From SAR116 cluster bacterium AG-321-K23 (GTDB taxonomy: Bacteria; Pseudomonadota; Alphaproteobacteria; Puniceispirillales; Marisalimonadaceae), in the NCBI GenBank assembly GCA_003284565.1, contig QBXO01000009.1, positions 1 through 60,820 on the forward strand: a DNA stretch of 60,820 bases, written 5' to 3'. Shown piece by piece: positions 16,713 through 25,053 of this stretch (the first letter of the stretch is position 1; each line of letters opens with the position of its first letter). The notes under the pieces were generated by a model. It saw only the letters and a list, made by a program, of their open reading frames with translations. It was not told the DNA's origin and did no database searches. The translations under genes were made by a program, and so were the position numbers.

Positions 16713-18089
16713 TTATTTTTCCTTTTTTAATAATGCTATAAAAAATCCATCAGATCCATTACTAACATTTTCAAAATTAAAATTAAAATGATTTGGCAGA
16801 ATTCTAATAAATCCTTCTTTAGTAATGCTATCATTTATTTTAGGATAATCTTCAGAGTTAAAACAAACTATTGAAAATTGTTTATGACTTTTTAAAAAAT
16901 TTTCTATCCTTCTTTCTCCTTCAATTTTTTGAAGAGAGCAAGTCACATACATTATAAGACCATTTTTCTTCAGGATTTTTGCTGAATTTTCTAATATTTT
17001 ACTTTGTATCGAGACAAAATTGTCTAAATTATCTGGAGCATTTCTTATAAAAATATCAGGATTTTTTCTGATTGTACCAGTTCCTGAACATGGTGCGTCT
17101 ATTAAAATAACATCAGCCTTATATTGTGGATCAAAATCTTCTGCATTTATATTAATTAAATTTGGATTAAAATTTAGTCGCGCCATATTTTTTTTAAAAA
17201 TTTTGGATCTACCCTTATTTTTTTCAACACACTCTATGACCAAATCATTATCCAATAGTTGAGCAGTTTTACCTCCAGGGGCACAACACATATCAATTAT
17301 TTTAAGAGATTGTATTGGTTTAAAAAAATTTTTTTTTATTTTTGATAACAATATAGCACAAGGTATTTGAGAGGCTGCGTCCTGTACCCACCATATACCG
17401 TCTCTAAATCTTGGTAGATCTTGCACATTACCATTAAATGAGCATCTTAAGACATTAGGAAATATTTCTTCTCCATTTAAATCTAATTTAATTTTTTCTT
17501 TTTCTTTTTTAGTAATTTTTGTTGATATAACAATATCAAGTGGCGGAGGGTCCATTGCTAATTTAACAATATCATCTACATTTTTTTTCCCGTATGAAGA
17601 TGTCCAACTATTACAAAGCCATTTTGGTAAGTTAGACGCTTCATTTGAAATAATATTAGAAAATTCTTTTTTATTTTGGATAATTTTCCTAAGAATTGCA
17701 TTTACTAACCTAGATTGATTCTCATTAATAAATATTTTTGCTTGGGACACTGCTTCACTTATGACTGCATAAGGTGCTATTTCTAGCCAAATTAGTTGAA
17801 CTGTTGCGATCAGTAAAATACTATTCAAATATCTGTTCCTTGGATTTATACCTTGCTTTGCGTATTTAGTATAAATTTTTTGAGCTTGTTTGTGTCTCCT
17901 TATAGATGAATTAATCAAAAGATACAGAAAGGATTTGTCCCTTTCGTCTAATTTATTAAAATCAAAAGAGTTATCTATGGTTTTTTCAAAGTTTTTGTTT
18001 TTATAATAAATTAAAATCCAAATTTCTAAAGCAATTATCCTCGCATTTTTTGCTAATTTTTTAAATTTAAGTGATTTTTGTTCAATCAA
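16713..18089 (-). CDS. rsmB: 16S rRNA m5C967 methyltransferase
   Basis: S-adenosylmethionine-dependent rRNA cytosine methyltransferase. An N-terminal NusB-like RNA-binding domain (about residues 15-150) precedes the Rossmann methyltransferase with IIDMCCAPGGKTAQLL. The first catalytic cysteine is in LIDAPCSGTGTIRKNPD and the second in VTCSLQKIEGE. The start is TTG at 18089, preceded by AAGG 7 bp away. First gene of a minus-strand rsmB-heparinase run leading toward purH. Confidence 0.95.
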   Translation of the reverse strand: MIEQKSLKFKKLAKNARIIALEIWILIYYKNKNFEKTIDNSFDFNKLDERDKSFLYLLINSSIRRHKQAQKIYTKYAKQGINPRNRYLNSILLIATVQLIWLEIAPYAVISEAVSQAKIFINENQSRLVNAILRKIIQNKKEFSNIISNEASNLPKWLCNSWTSSYGKKNVDDIVKLAMDPPPLDIVISTKITKKEKEKIKLDLNGEEIFPNVLRCSFNGNVQDLPRFRDGIWWVQDAASQIPCAILLSKIKKNFFKPIQSLKIIDMCCAPGGKTAQLLDNDLVIECVEKNKGRSKIFKKNMARLNFNPNLININAEDFDPQYKADVILIDAPCSGTGTIRKNPDIFIRNAPDNLDNFVSIQSKILENSAKILKKNGLIMYVTCSLQKIEGERRIENFLKSHKQFSIVCFNSEDYPKINDSITKEGFIRILPNHFNFNFENVSNGSDGFFIALLKKEK

Positions 18090-18169
18090 AACTACTACCT
18101 TGTATTTATAACAAAAATTAATATTATACTGTTAATTTACTAAATTGAACTTATAGAAGATAAATCATA

Positions 18170-18334
18170 ATGAGTAATAAAACTACAAAATTAAACAAAC
18201 AAAAAGAACAAAATAATACAAAAGATAAATTAAAAGAAAATGTAATTATTCCTAAAGAGCAAGGTGGCCCAAAAGGTCCAGAACCTACAAGATACGGAGA
18301 TTGGGAAAAAGCCGGCAGGTGTTCGGATTTTTAA
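18170..18334 (+). CDS. DUF1674 protein, SDHAF4-like succinate dehydrogenase assembly factor
   Basis: A 54-residue gene starting at ATG 18170. The first 30 residues are lysine/asparagine-rich and low in complexity. The C-terminus holds the diagnostic GGPKGPEPTRYGDWEKAGRC followed by SDF, the DUF1674 signature. Mitochondrial relatives (SDHAF4/Sdh8) bind the flavinated SdhA subunit before complex II assembly; by homology this one may do the same. It sits 18 bp before the DUF1491 gene, so the two probably share a transcript, and it diverges from rsmB. Confidence 0.9.
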   Translation: MSNKTTKLNKQKEQNNTKDKLKENVIIPKEQGGPKGPEPTRYGDWEKAGRCSDF

Positions 18335-18352
18335 TTTTTATATTAAAACAAC

Positions 18353-18700
18353 ATGAATGAATTAAAAGCAGAAACAATAATTAATGCAGGCATTAGAATT
18401 GCAGAGAAAAATTTAACAAGTGCTTATGTTTTCAAAAGAGGTGATGAGCAGGCAGGTGCCATATTTGTAAAAATTGACACTCTAGACGGTTTTTCCAAAC
18501 TTTTCTCACGAAATATTAAATACGATTTAAATAATGACAAAGAAATTATTGAGTTTGTAGATTTATATCCACAAAAACGAATAACAACCAAAGAAATTGA
18601 TAAAAGAATTTCTAGAGAAATAGAAATAGATAGAGATTGCTGGGTTGTAGAAATCGAAGATAAAAATGGTTTTAATGCATTTAATAATTTAGATTGTTAA
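18353..18700 (+). CDS. DUF1491-family protein
   Basis: A 115-residue small cytoplasmic protein. The conserved pattern is visible: KAETIINAGIRIAEKN, then AYVFKRGDEQAGAIFVKI, then ITTKEIDKRISREIEIDRDC and WVVEIED. The function is unknown. It follows the DUF1674 gene by 18 bp. Its last 12 bases overlap the 3' end of the ketopantoate-reductase-like gene on the other strand. Confidence 0.85.
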   Translation: MNELKAETIINAGIRIAEKNLTSAYVFKRGDEQAGAIFVKIDTLDGFSKLFSRNIKYDLNNDKEIIEFVDLYPQKRITTKEIDKRISREIEIDRDCWVVEIEDKNGFNAFNNLDC

Positions 18701-19702
18701 TTTTTCTATAAGTTCGTTTCTATTATACAAACCTAAATAATCTGCCTTAAGTTTTAAAATACTGTTAATATGTTTTAACATAGGCGTAGGGATTTTGAGT
18801 CTGTTTCCAATTTCTATTATTGCACTCATTATAGGATCTATTTCTAGTGGTCTTTTCATTTCAATATCTTGTCTCGTTGATGGTTTGTGACCAATTATCG
18901 ATGATGCACCATCAATTCTCTTTTCAATTGATACACCAAAATTTACACCAACTGCTTCCCCAACCTTTTGGCATTCTTCCATCATTTGTTTAATCAAGAC
19001 TCTTGAGCTTGGGTCGTTTCCAATTATATCCAGGCTGGCTCCAGTAATTGCGCTTATAGGATTAAATGAACAATTCCCCCATAATTTAATCCAGATTTCA
19101 TCTCTAAGATTCTTCTTTTGTGGAGCTTTTAATCCACCTTTGATAAAAAGATCAGATAATATTTTTAATCTATCTGTATTTACACCACTAGGTTCTCCAA
19201 GACTAAACCTATTTCCTTCAATATGTTTTATAACACCTGGCTTCTCTATTTCACATGCAGGATAAACAACACAACCTAGTGCTCGTTCTGGATTTAAATT
19301 TTTCCAAATAACACCTCCAGGATCAACTGAATCTATATGGGTATTTTCTAAAATTGTATTTGAGTCTGCTTTGTAAAAATACCACCAAGGTATACCGTTG
19401 ACAGCAGATAAAATTGCTGTATCTGTTTTAAGAAGCGGTTTTAAACCTTCAACAATATTAGAAATAGCATGAGCTTTAACACCAATTATAACATAATCTT
19501 GAGTTCCTAATTCTTTAGGGTTTTCTGCTACTTTTAAATTAAAAGTCTGTGAACTATTTCCAGTGATTAAGGTCAAACCATTTTTTTCTATAGCTTCTTT
19601 ATGAGGTCCTCTAGCAATTAATGAAACATTAGCTCCAGCTTTACTTAAACTGCATCCAATATATCCCCCAATAGCACCTGCGCCAAATACACAAATTTTC
19701 AT
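18689..19702 (-). CDS. Ketopantoate-reductase-like dehydrogenase (ApbA/PanE family)
   Basis: An NADP-dependent oxidoreductase with the ApbA fold. The Rossmann start is ICVFGAGAIGGYIG, the catalytic lysine region GVKAHAI, and the C-terminal helical domain has IWIKLWGNCSFNPISAITGA and RPLEIDPIM. Length 337. It could supply pantoate for CoA, but the family also contains reductases for other 2-keto acids. Being downstream of an acyl-CoA ligase gene by 12 bp suggests a catabolic alternative, so I leave out the symbol panE. Confidence 0.85.
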   Translation of the reverse strand: MKICVFGAGAIGGYIGCSLSKAGANVSLIARGPHKEAIEKNGLTLITGNSSQTFNLKVAENPKELGTQDYVIIGVKAHAISNIVEGLKPLLKTDTAILSAVNGIPWWYFYKADSNTILENTHIDSVDPGGVIWKNLNPERALGCVVYPACEIEKPGVIKHIEGNRFSLGEPSGVNTDRLKILSDLFIKGGLKAPQKKNLRDEIWIKLWGNCSFNPISAITGASLDIIGNDPSSRVLIKQMMEECQKVGEAVGVNFGVSIEKRIDGASSIIGHKPSTRQDIEMKRPLEIDPIMSAIIEIGNRLKIPTPMLKHINSILKLKADYLGLYNRNELIEKLTI

Positions 19703-19714
19703 TTTATAATTTCA

Positions 19715-21217
19715 CTATTCCAATCCAAGTTTTTCTGCTAAACCTATTCTTTGTAATTTTCCTGTAGCACCTTTTGGTATTTCTTCTAAAAAACGTATGT
19801 ATTTTGGAATTTTAAAATCAGCAAGATGTTTCTTAGCATAATTTCTTATATCAATTTCGTTGCAATCAATACCACTCTTCAATACGATTGCAACGCCTAT
19901 AGTTTCTCCAAGTAAGTTATCCTTAACTGCAAAAGTTACAACTTGTTCAACAGCCTCATGTTCCATTAATATATTATCTACTTCTAAAGGTGAAACTTTT
20001 TCTCCACCTCTATTTATAATTTCCTTTAATCTTCCAGAAATTTTTAAATATCCCTCATCATCAAAATGACCTTGATCTCCTGTCCTAAACCATCCATTTA
20101 TAAACGCAATTTTGTTAGCCTCTTCATTATTTTCATAGCCATTAGTTACGTTATTTCCTCGAATACATACTTCTCCATCTACACCAATATCAAGTTTGTT
20201 ACCTTGTGTGTCCATTATACAAACTTCTGGTCCAGCTGGTTTACCAACAAAGCCAGCTTTTTGTTTATCTGGAGGCATAGGATTTGATGTCATTTGATGA
20301 GTGGCTTCGGTCATTCCGTAAGCTTCAATTACAGTTGTTTTAAATATCTTTTTTAGTTCATCAAAAACAGCTGGAGGTAATGATGCGGATGATGATCTGA
20401 TAAATCTTAAAGAAAGTTCTTCGGCAAGTTTTGGTTTCTTTTTTGCACGCATTAAAATAGCTTGATGCATTGTTGGTACACCAGAATACCATGTAATTAA
20501 TTCTTTATTTGCGGTTTCTAAGAATTTAAGTGCATTAAAACCACTGCTTGCATATACAGAAGCCCCGGCATTAATCGAAGAACTTAATACCGCAATTAAA
20601 CCATGGATGTGAAAAAGAGGCATAATGTTATAACAATGGTCTTGTGAGCTTAATTGAAGGGAATTTGAAATATTAATTGCTGATGAAAAAATATTTTTAT
20701 TTGTTAATGGTACAACTTTTGGTCTTGAGGTTGTTCCAGATGTATGCAAAACTAAGGCTTCATTATTTTCGGTAGCAAGTTCGAAATTTGCAGTTCTGTC
20801 GTATAAATTGAATATACCAGCTGGCGCATTATCTATTTTTTTGATTTCACATATTTCTATTCCTAGATTTTTTGCTGCTTCAATTGCTGGGTTATGACTA
20901 TCTTTTTCAACAATAACTATTTTAGGCATAAGATCTTGAAGATAAAATTCATATTCTTTTAATTTATATGAAGGGTTTAAAGGAGCAGCTGACATATAAC
21001 TAGAAATTGACAAAAAAGCAGTTGCCATTTCCGGACCATTTGGCAGGACTATAGCGGCTCTATTGGATGGCATAATTCCTTGGCCAGCTAACTGCCCAGA
21101 GATATTAAAGATGAGTTTTTTTAAATCTGAGTATCTAATTATATTATTATTTTCAGATGTGATGGCAATATTTTCATCTTTATTGTTATTAATTAAATTT
21201 CTTATTGTATAATTCAT
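19715..21217 (-). CDS. AMP-forming acyl-CoA ligase, oxalate-CoA ligase-like subgroup
   Basis: An ANL-superfamily adenylating enzyme, 500 residues. The AMP-binding motif is LHTSGTTSRPKVVPLT (about residue 155). Other core motifs are VIEAYGMTEATHQM, WFRTGDQGHFDDEGYLKISG and the C-terminal lysine in PKGATGKLQRIG. The variant TSGTTSRPK is typical of the subgroup that includes plant AAE3 oxalyl-CoA synthetases, but substrate cannot be fixed from motifs. It precedes the ketopantoate-reductase-like gene by 12 bp, so both products may act on one organic acid. Confidence 0.88.
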   Translation of the reverse strand: MNYTIRNLINNNKDENIAITSENNNIIRYSDLKKLIFNISGQLAGQGIMPSNRAAIVLPNGPEMATAFLSISSYMSAAPLNPSYKLKEYEFYLQDLMPKIVIVEKDSHNPAIEAAKNLGIEICEIKKIDNAPAGIFNLYDRTANFELATENNEALVLHTSGTTSRPKVVPLTNKNIFSSAINISNSLQLSSQDHCYNIMPLFHIHGLIAVLSSSINAGASVYASSGFNALKFLETANKELITWYSGVPTMHQAILMRAKKKPKLAEELSLRFIRSSSASLPPAVFDELKKIFKTTVIEAYGMTEATHQMTSNPMPPDKQKAGFVGKPAGPEVCIMDTQGNKLDIGVDGEVCIRGNNVTNGYENNEEANKIAFINGWFRTGDQGHFDDEGYLKISGRLKEIINRGGEKVSPLEVDNILMEHEAVEQVVTFAVKDNLLGETIGVAIVLKSGIDCNEIDIRNYAKKHLADFKIPKYIRFLEEIPKGATGKLQRIGLAEKLGLE

Positions 21218-21274
21218 TTATTAAACATCATATTTTTACAACAATTTTTACAATTTTAATTGTTTAAGGCAATT

Positions 21275-21313
21275 TAAATTCAAAAACTATAAATTTGTCT
21301 TAATTTGAATTTA
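21275..21313 (-). terminator. AT-rich hairpin downstream of pgi
   Basis: Inverted arms TAAATTCAAA (21275-21284) and TTTGAATTTA (21304-21313) with a 19-nt loop, in the 103-bp gap between pgi and the acyl-CoA ligase gene. All pairs but one per arm are A-T, so stability is low. The same gap also holds ACAATTTTAATTGT. Could be a weak terminator or chance in AT-rich DNA. Confidence 0.3.
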
Positions 21314-21320
21314 TTTAAAA

Positions 21321-22823
21321 TTATTTTTCATTTAAAAATTTTCTGGCTGCTGGAGTTAAGTTTTTATCATTTTTATTATTTGAGATTTTATTAGCAATAG
21401 TTTTTCCAAGTTCTACTCCCCATTGATCAAAGCTATTTATATTCCAAAGAAATCCAGATGCAATTGTAATATTTTCATAAAGAGCTACTAACATCCCAAT
21501 TGAAAAAGGTGTATTTTCTTCCCAACTTATTATTGTTGAAGGTCTTCCTCCTAAAAATTTTTTATTTTGATTAATTAAATCAACAGAACCTTTTGCCAGA
21601 GCTTCAGCCTGTGCAATTGCATTGATAAATAAATATTCATGATTTTTTTCAGAGCCTTTAAATGTAATACTTTTCAAAGGTTTTCGAGGGATCAAAATAT
21701 CTATTGGAGTTACTTCTAATCCCTGATGCAAAAATTGAAAGAAACTATGTTGTGCATTAGTACCTACTTCTCCCCAGATTAGAGGGCTTGCTGGCATTTT
21801 TAGAGTGTTGCCATTTATGTCAACTCCTTTTCCATTACTTTCCATTTCTAACTGCTGTGCCCATGAAGGTAATTTAGAAAGACTGTCACTGTAAGGCACA
21901 ATGCAATGATTATTTCTGTTTAAAAAATTTCGATTCCAGATTCTCAGTAAAGCAAGGATAATTGGGATATTGTTTTCAACCTTTTCATTAATAAAATGTT
22001 CATCCATTGTCCTAGCTCCAAGAAGAAAATTTTTATAATTTTCTTCCCCCAAACCAATAAATATTGACATTCCTACTGATGACCAAAGTGAGTAACGTCC
22101 TCCAACATTTTCCGATATTTCGAAGATATTCGATTCATTAAAACCCCAATTTAATGCTTTTTCTTTTATAGATGTAACTGCAACCATAGAGTTATTTAAA
22201 GCAACTTTATTTACAGATAACCATTCTGCTACAATTTTGGCATTCTCAAGTGTTTCAAGAGTACTGAAACTTTTAGTTGTAATTATAAATAAAGTAGTTT
22301 TTGGATCACAATTTAGGAATATTTCAGAGATATTGATCGGGTCTATATTAGAAACATACAAAATCTCTGGAGTTTTATAAAAACTTTTTAGTGCTTGGTT
22401 GACCATCAAAGGACCTAAATTAGATCCACCAATACCTATGTTAATTATATGTTTAAAATTATTTTTGTTTTGAATATGTTGAACAAAACCTTGAAGTTTT
22501 TTCCATTCTTGTGTTTTAAAACGTTCTTCTTTTCTAAGATTAAAGTGATCAACAGAGCGGTTTTCAGAAAAGTTAACTTTAGCCCCTGATACTAATTCAT
22601 TTATTTTTGCTTTTATATTAATTTCTTTAGCTAGATTAATTAAATCTCTCTTTATCTCTTTGTCGAGTGATTGTCTTGTTATATCAACTTTAAAATCTAA
22701 AAGTTCATATTGAAATTCAGATGACCTTTCTTCATTAAAAATAAGATGATTTAGGTTTGTAAAATCTTTACGTTTTAACTTTTCAAATATAATTTTTGTT
22801 ATTGGGTTATCAGCTAATTGCAT
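21321..22823 (-). CDS. pgi: Glucose-6-phosphate isomerase
   Basis: Interconverts glucose 6-phosphate and fructose 6-phosphate. The sugar-phosphate isomerase signatures are present: NIGIGGSNLGPLM, the phosphate-binding TTKSFSTLETL, ENVGGRYSLWSSVG, EMESNGKGVDI, GTNAQHSFFQFLHQG with the catalytic histidine, and SFDQWGVELGK with the catalytic lysine. Length 500. It stands alone on the minus strand, diverging from the copper chaperone gene. Confidence 0.96.
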   Translation of the reverse strand: MQLADNPITKIIFEKLKRKDFTNLNHLIFNEERSSEFQYELLDFKVDITRQSLDKEIKRDLINLAKEINIKAKINELVSGAKVNFSENRSVDHFNLRKEERFKTQEWKKLQGFVQHIQNKNNFKHIINIGIGGSNLGPLMVNQALKSFYKTPEILYVSNIDPINISEIFLNCDPKTTLFIITTKSFSTLETLENAKIVAEWLSVNKVALNNSMVAVTSIKEKALNWGFNESNIFEISENVGGRYSLWSSVGMSIFIGLGEENYKNFLLGARTMDEHFINEKVENNIPIILALLRIWNRNFLNRNNHCIVPYSDSLSKLPSWAQQLEMESNGKGVDINGNTLKMPASPLIWGEVGTNAQHSFFQFLHQGLEVTPIDILIPRKPLKSITFKGSEKNHEYLFINAIAQAEALAKGSVDLINQNKKFLGGRPSTIISWEENTPFSIGMLVALYENITIASGFLWNINSFDQWGVELGKTIANKISNNKNDKNLTPAARKFLNEK

Positions 22824-22908
22824 AAATCCAGATTGCCACCTTTTTATTTAATTGATACTCACTACGAAAAGTTATATAGCATGATTTAATAAATTAGGAC
22901 AAAAATTT

Positions 22909-23403
22909 ATGTTTTCATCAAGGCATTCATTAAACATTTTATTTTTATTTATTTTCATCTTATCAACTTCACAAAGTTTTTCTGAAACAATTAGCTTTAA
23001 AGGATTAGTTCTTTCAAATTTTTGGATAAAAAACGTTATTGCTAATAGTAAAACAACTTCAGGTTACATAAAAATTGAAAATAAAAACGAAAAGAATGAG
23101 CGTTTGATTTCTGTAGAATCTAATTTTTCAAAAAGAACAGAACTTCATTATATGAATATTAAAAATGATATAATGATAATGAAACATTTAGAAGATGGTG
23201 TGTTAATTAAATCTAAATCTCAAATAAATTTAAAACCTAGAAATTTTCATATTATGTTCATTGATTTATCAAAATCATTTAATAAAACGAGCAACCAAAA
23301 AGTTAAATTCAATTTTGAAAATGCAGGCTCAATAATCATTAATATGCCAATTATTAACAAAGCTAAAATATCAAAAGATAAGAAAAAACACCATCATCAT
23401 TGA
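22909..23403 (+). CDS. PCu(A)C-type periplasmic copper chaperone with histidine tail
   Basis: A 164-residue secreted protein. The signal peptide ends about residue 25 (STSQSFSE). The copper site fits H-x10-M-x22-H-x-M: the histidine in TELHYM, the methionine in MIMKH, and the HIM near FHIMFIDL. The extreme C-terminus is KKKHHHH, an extra possible metal-binding tail. Family members deliver Cu(I) to the CuA or CuB centre of cytochrome oxidase. It lies upstream of dusA with a 77-bp gap that holds no other gene. Confidence 0.88.
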   Translation: MFSSRHSLNILFLFIFILSTSQSFSETISFKGLVLSNFWIKNVIANSKTTSGYIKIENKNEKNERLISVESNFSKRTELHYMNIKNDIMIMKHLEDGVLIKSKSQINLKPRNFHIMFIDLSKSFNKTSNQKVKFNFENAGSIIINMPIINKAKISKDKKKHHHH

Positions 23404-23480
23404 TAATTTTTATTAATCTTGGCTAAATTTAATAAATATTGTAAGTAATTGTGAATTTTTAAATATTAGTAGAGCAAAAA

Positions 23481-24485
23481 TTGATAACTGAAGAAAAATT
23501 TTCTGTTGCTCCAATGATGGAATGGACAGATAGGCATTGTAGATATTTTCACAGGCTTCTGTCTAATTCAGCAATTTTATATACTGAAATGATTTCTGCT
23601 GATGCTATAATTTTTGGGCCACGACACAAATTGTTAGTATTTAATAATGAAGAATTACCATGTGTTCTTCAATTAGGTGGCAATGATCCTAAGAAATTAT
23701 CTCTAGCAGCTAAGTTTGGTCAAAGTTATGGATACTCAAAAATTAATTTAAATATTGGATGTCCTTCCAATCGAGTCCAGAATGGATCATTTGGTGCATG
23801 CCTTATGAAAACACCTAAAATTGTCTCAGAATGTGTTAGGGCCATGCAAGATGTTAGTCAATTACCTATTACAATTAAATGTAGGATTGGCGTTGATGAT
23901 ATGGATGAAGTAAAAGGTTTAGATAACTTTATTGATCAAGTTTCCGCTGAAGGAGTAAAATTATTTGTTATTCATGCTAGAAAAGCTATATTGAATGGAT
24001 TAAGTCCAAAGCAAAATAGAGAAATTCCTCCTTTAGATTATTCTAGGGTAGGTACATTAAAAAAAAGAAGGGCAGATTTAAAAATTATTATTAATGGTGG
24101 AATTAAGTCAATACAAGAGGGACAAAATTTAGTTGAAAAATATTCACTAGATGGGTTTATGATTGGAAGAGAAGCCTATAAGAATCCATATATTTTATCA
24201 TCAGTAGATAAAATTTTTCTAAATCAAAATGAAAAAATTAAGACTAGATATCAAATAGCCATGAAAATGGCTGACTATATTGATGAATTTTTGAAAAATG
24301 ATGAAGGGAATGTTCACTCTGTAATTAGACACATTTTAGGTTTGTATAACTCTTTACCAGGTGCTAAAGAATGGAGACGTGAACTAAGTGAAAATGCAAG
24401 ATTTTCAAAAAATGGTGATTTGTTAAGATTTGCTACAGACAATATAGAAGAGTTTATTCACAGTAAGAATTTAATTTTAGCGTAG
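23481..24485 (+). CDS. dusA: tRNA-dihydrouridine(20/20a) synthase
   Basis: FMN enzyme that reduces uridines in the tRNA D-loop. The DusA signature FSVAPMMEWTDRHCRYFHRL begins near residue 6. The catalytic cysteine is in GSFGACLMKTP; the FMN-binding barrel continues with NLNIGCPSNRVQ, ITIKCRIGVDD, VIHARKA, IIINGGI and GFMIGREAY. The start appears to be TTG at 23481, with only a weak AGAG before it. It leads into the septation protein A gene 9 bp later. Confidence 0.95.
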   Translation: MITEEKFSVAPMMEWTDRHCRYFHRLLSNSAILYTEMISADAIIFGPRHKLLVFNNEELPCVLQLGGNDPKKLSLAAKFGQSYGYSKINLNIGCPSNRVQNGSFGACLMKTPKIVSECVRAMQDVSQLPITIKCRIGVDDMDEVKGLDNFIDQVSAEGVKLFVIHARKAILNGLSPKQNREIPPLDYSRVGTLKKRRADLKIIINGGIKSIQEGQNLVEKYSLDGFMIGREAYKNPYILSSVDKIFLNQNEKIKTRYQIAMKMADYIDEFLKNDEGNVHSVIRHILGLYNSLPGAKEWRRELSENARFSKNGDLLRFATDNIEEFIHSKNLILA

Positions 24486-24494
24486 GAGAGTTCG

Positions 24495-25052
24495 TTGCAA
24501 GAAGTTGACAAAAAAGAGGGTTATAGATCCATTTTAGAGATGGGTCCGCTATTATTGTTCTTTGGTGTTAATTATTTTTACGGGATAATGGCTGGTACAG
24601 CAGTTTTGGTAATAAGTACATTATTATCTTTAATACTATCTTGGTATTGGTTTAAAAACATACCAATGATGGCTGCTGCAGGATGTGTTGCGGTTGTTTT
24701 TTTTGGTGGATTAACAATATTTTTTGATGATGAATTTTTTATTAAAATCAAACCAACAATAGTATCTATAATAATTGCAGGAGTTTTAGCTTCAGGTAAA
24801 ATTCTAGGTAAGAACCCATTAGCTGCTATCATGAAATCTGCAGTTTCTTTAAAAGAAGAGGGCTGGGACAAATTGACATGGTTGTGGGTTGGCATGTTTA
24901 TAGTAATGGCTATTGCTAATGAAATAGCTTGGCGTAATTTATCCACTGATCAATGGGTATCTTTTAAAGCTTTTGGGATCCCAATTTTATCCCTAGGTTT
25001 TGGGTTACTATCTTTGCCAATAATGCAAAAATATCAAATCAAAAAAGATTAA
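24495..25052 (+). CDS. Inner-membrane septation protein A homologue (YciB/IspZ family)
   Basis: A 185-residue polytopic membrane protein. Five or so membrane helices begin with LEMGPLLLFFGVNYFYGIMAG; NPLAAIMKSAVSLKEEGWDKL and ANEIAWRNLSTDQWVSFKAFG are the family's conserved segments. The start is TTG at 24495 with AGGAG at 24485-24489. The family affects cell division and envelope integrity by an unknown mechanism. It ends 1 bp from convergent ccmI. Confidence 0.93.
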   Translation: MQEVDKKEGYRSILEMGPLLLFFGVNYFYGIMAGTAVLVISTLLSLILSWYWFKNIPMMAAAGCVAVVFFGGLTIFFDDEFFIKIKPTIVSIIIAGVLASGKILGKNPLAAIMKSAVSLKEEGWDKLTWLWVGMFIVMAIANEIAWRNLSTDQWVSFKAFGIPILSLGFGLLSLPIMQKYQIKKD

Positions 25053-25053
25053 A

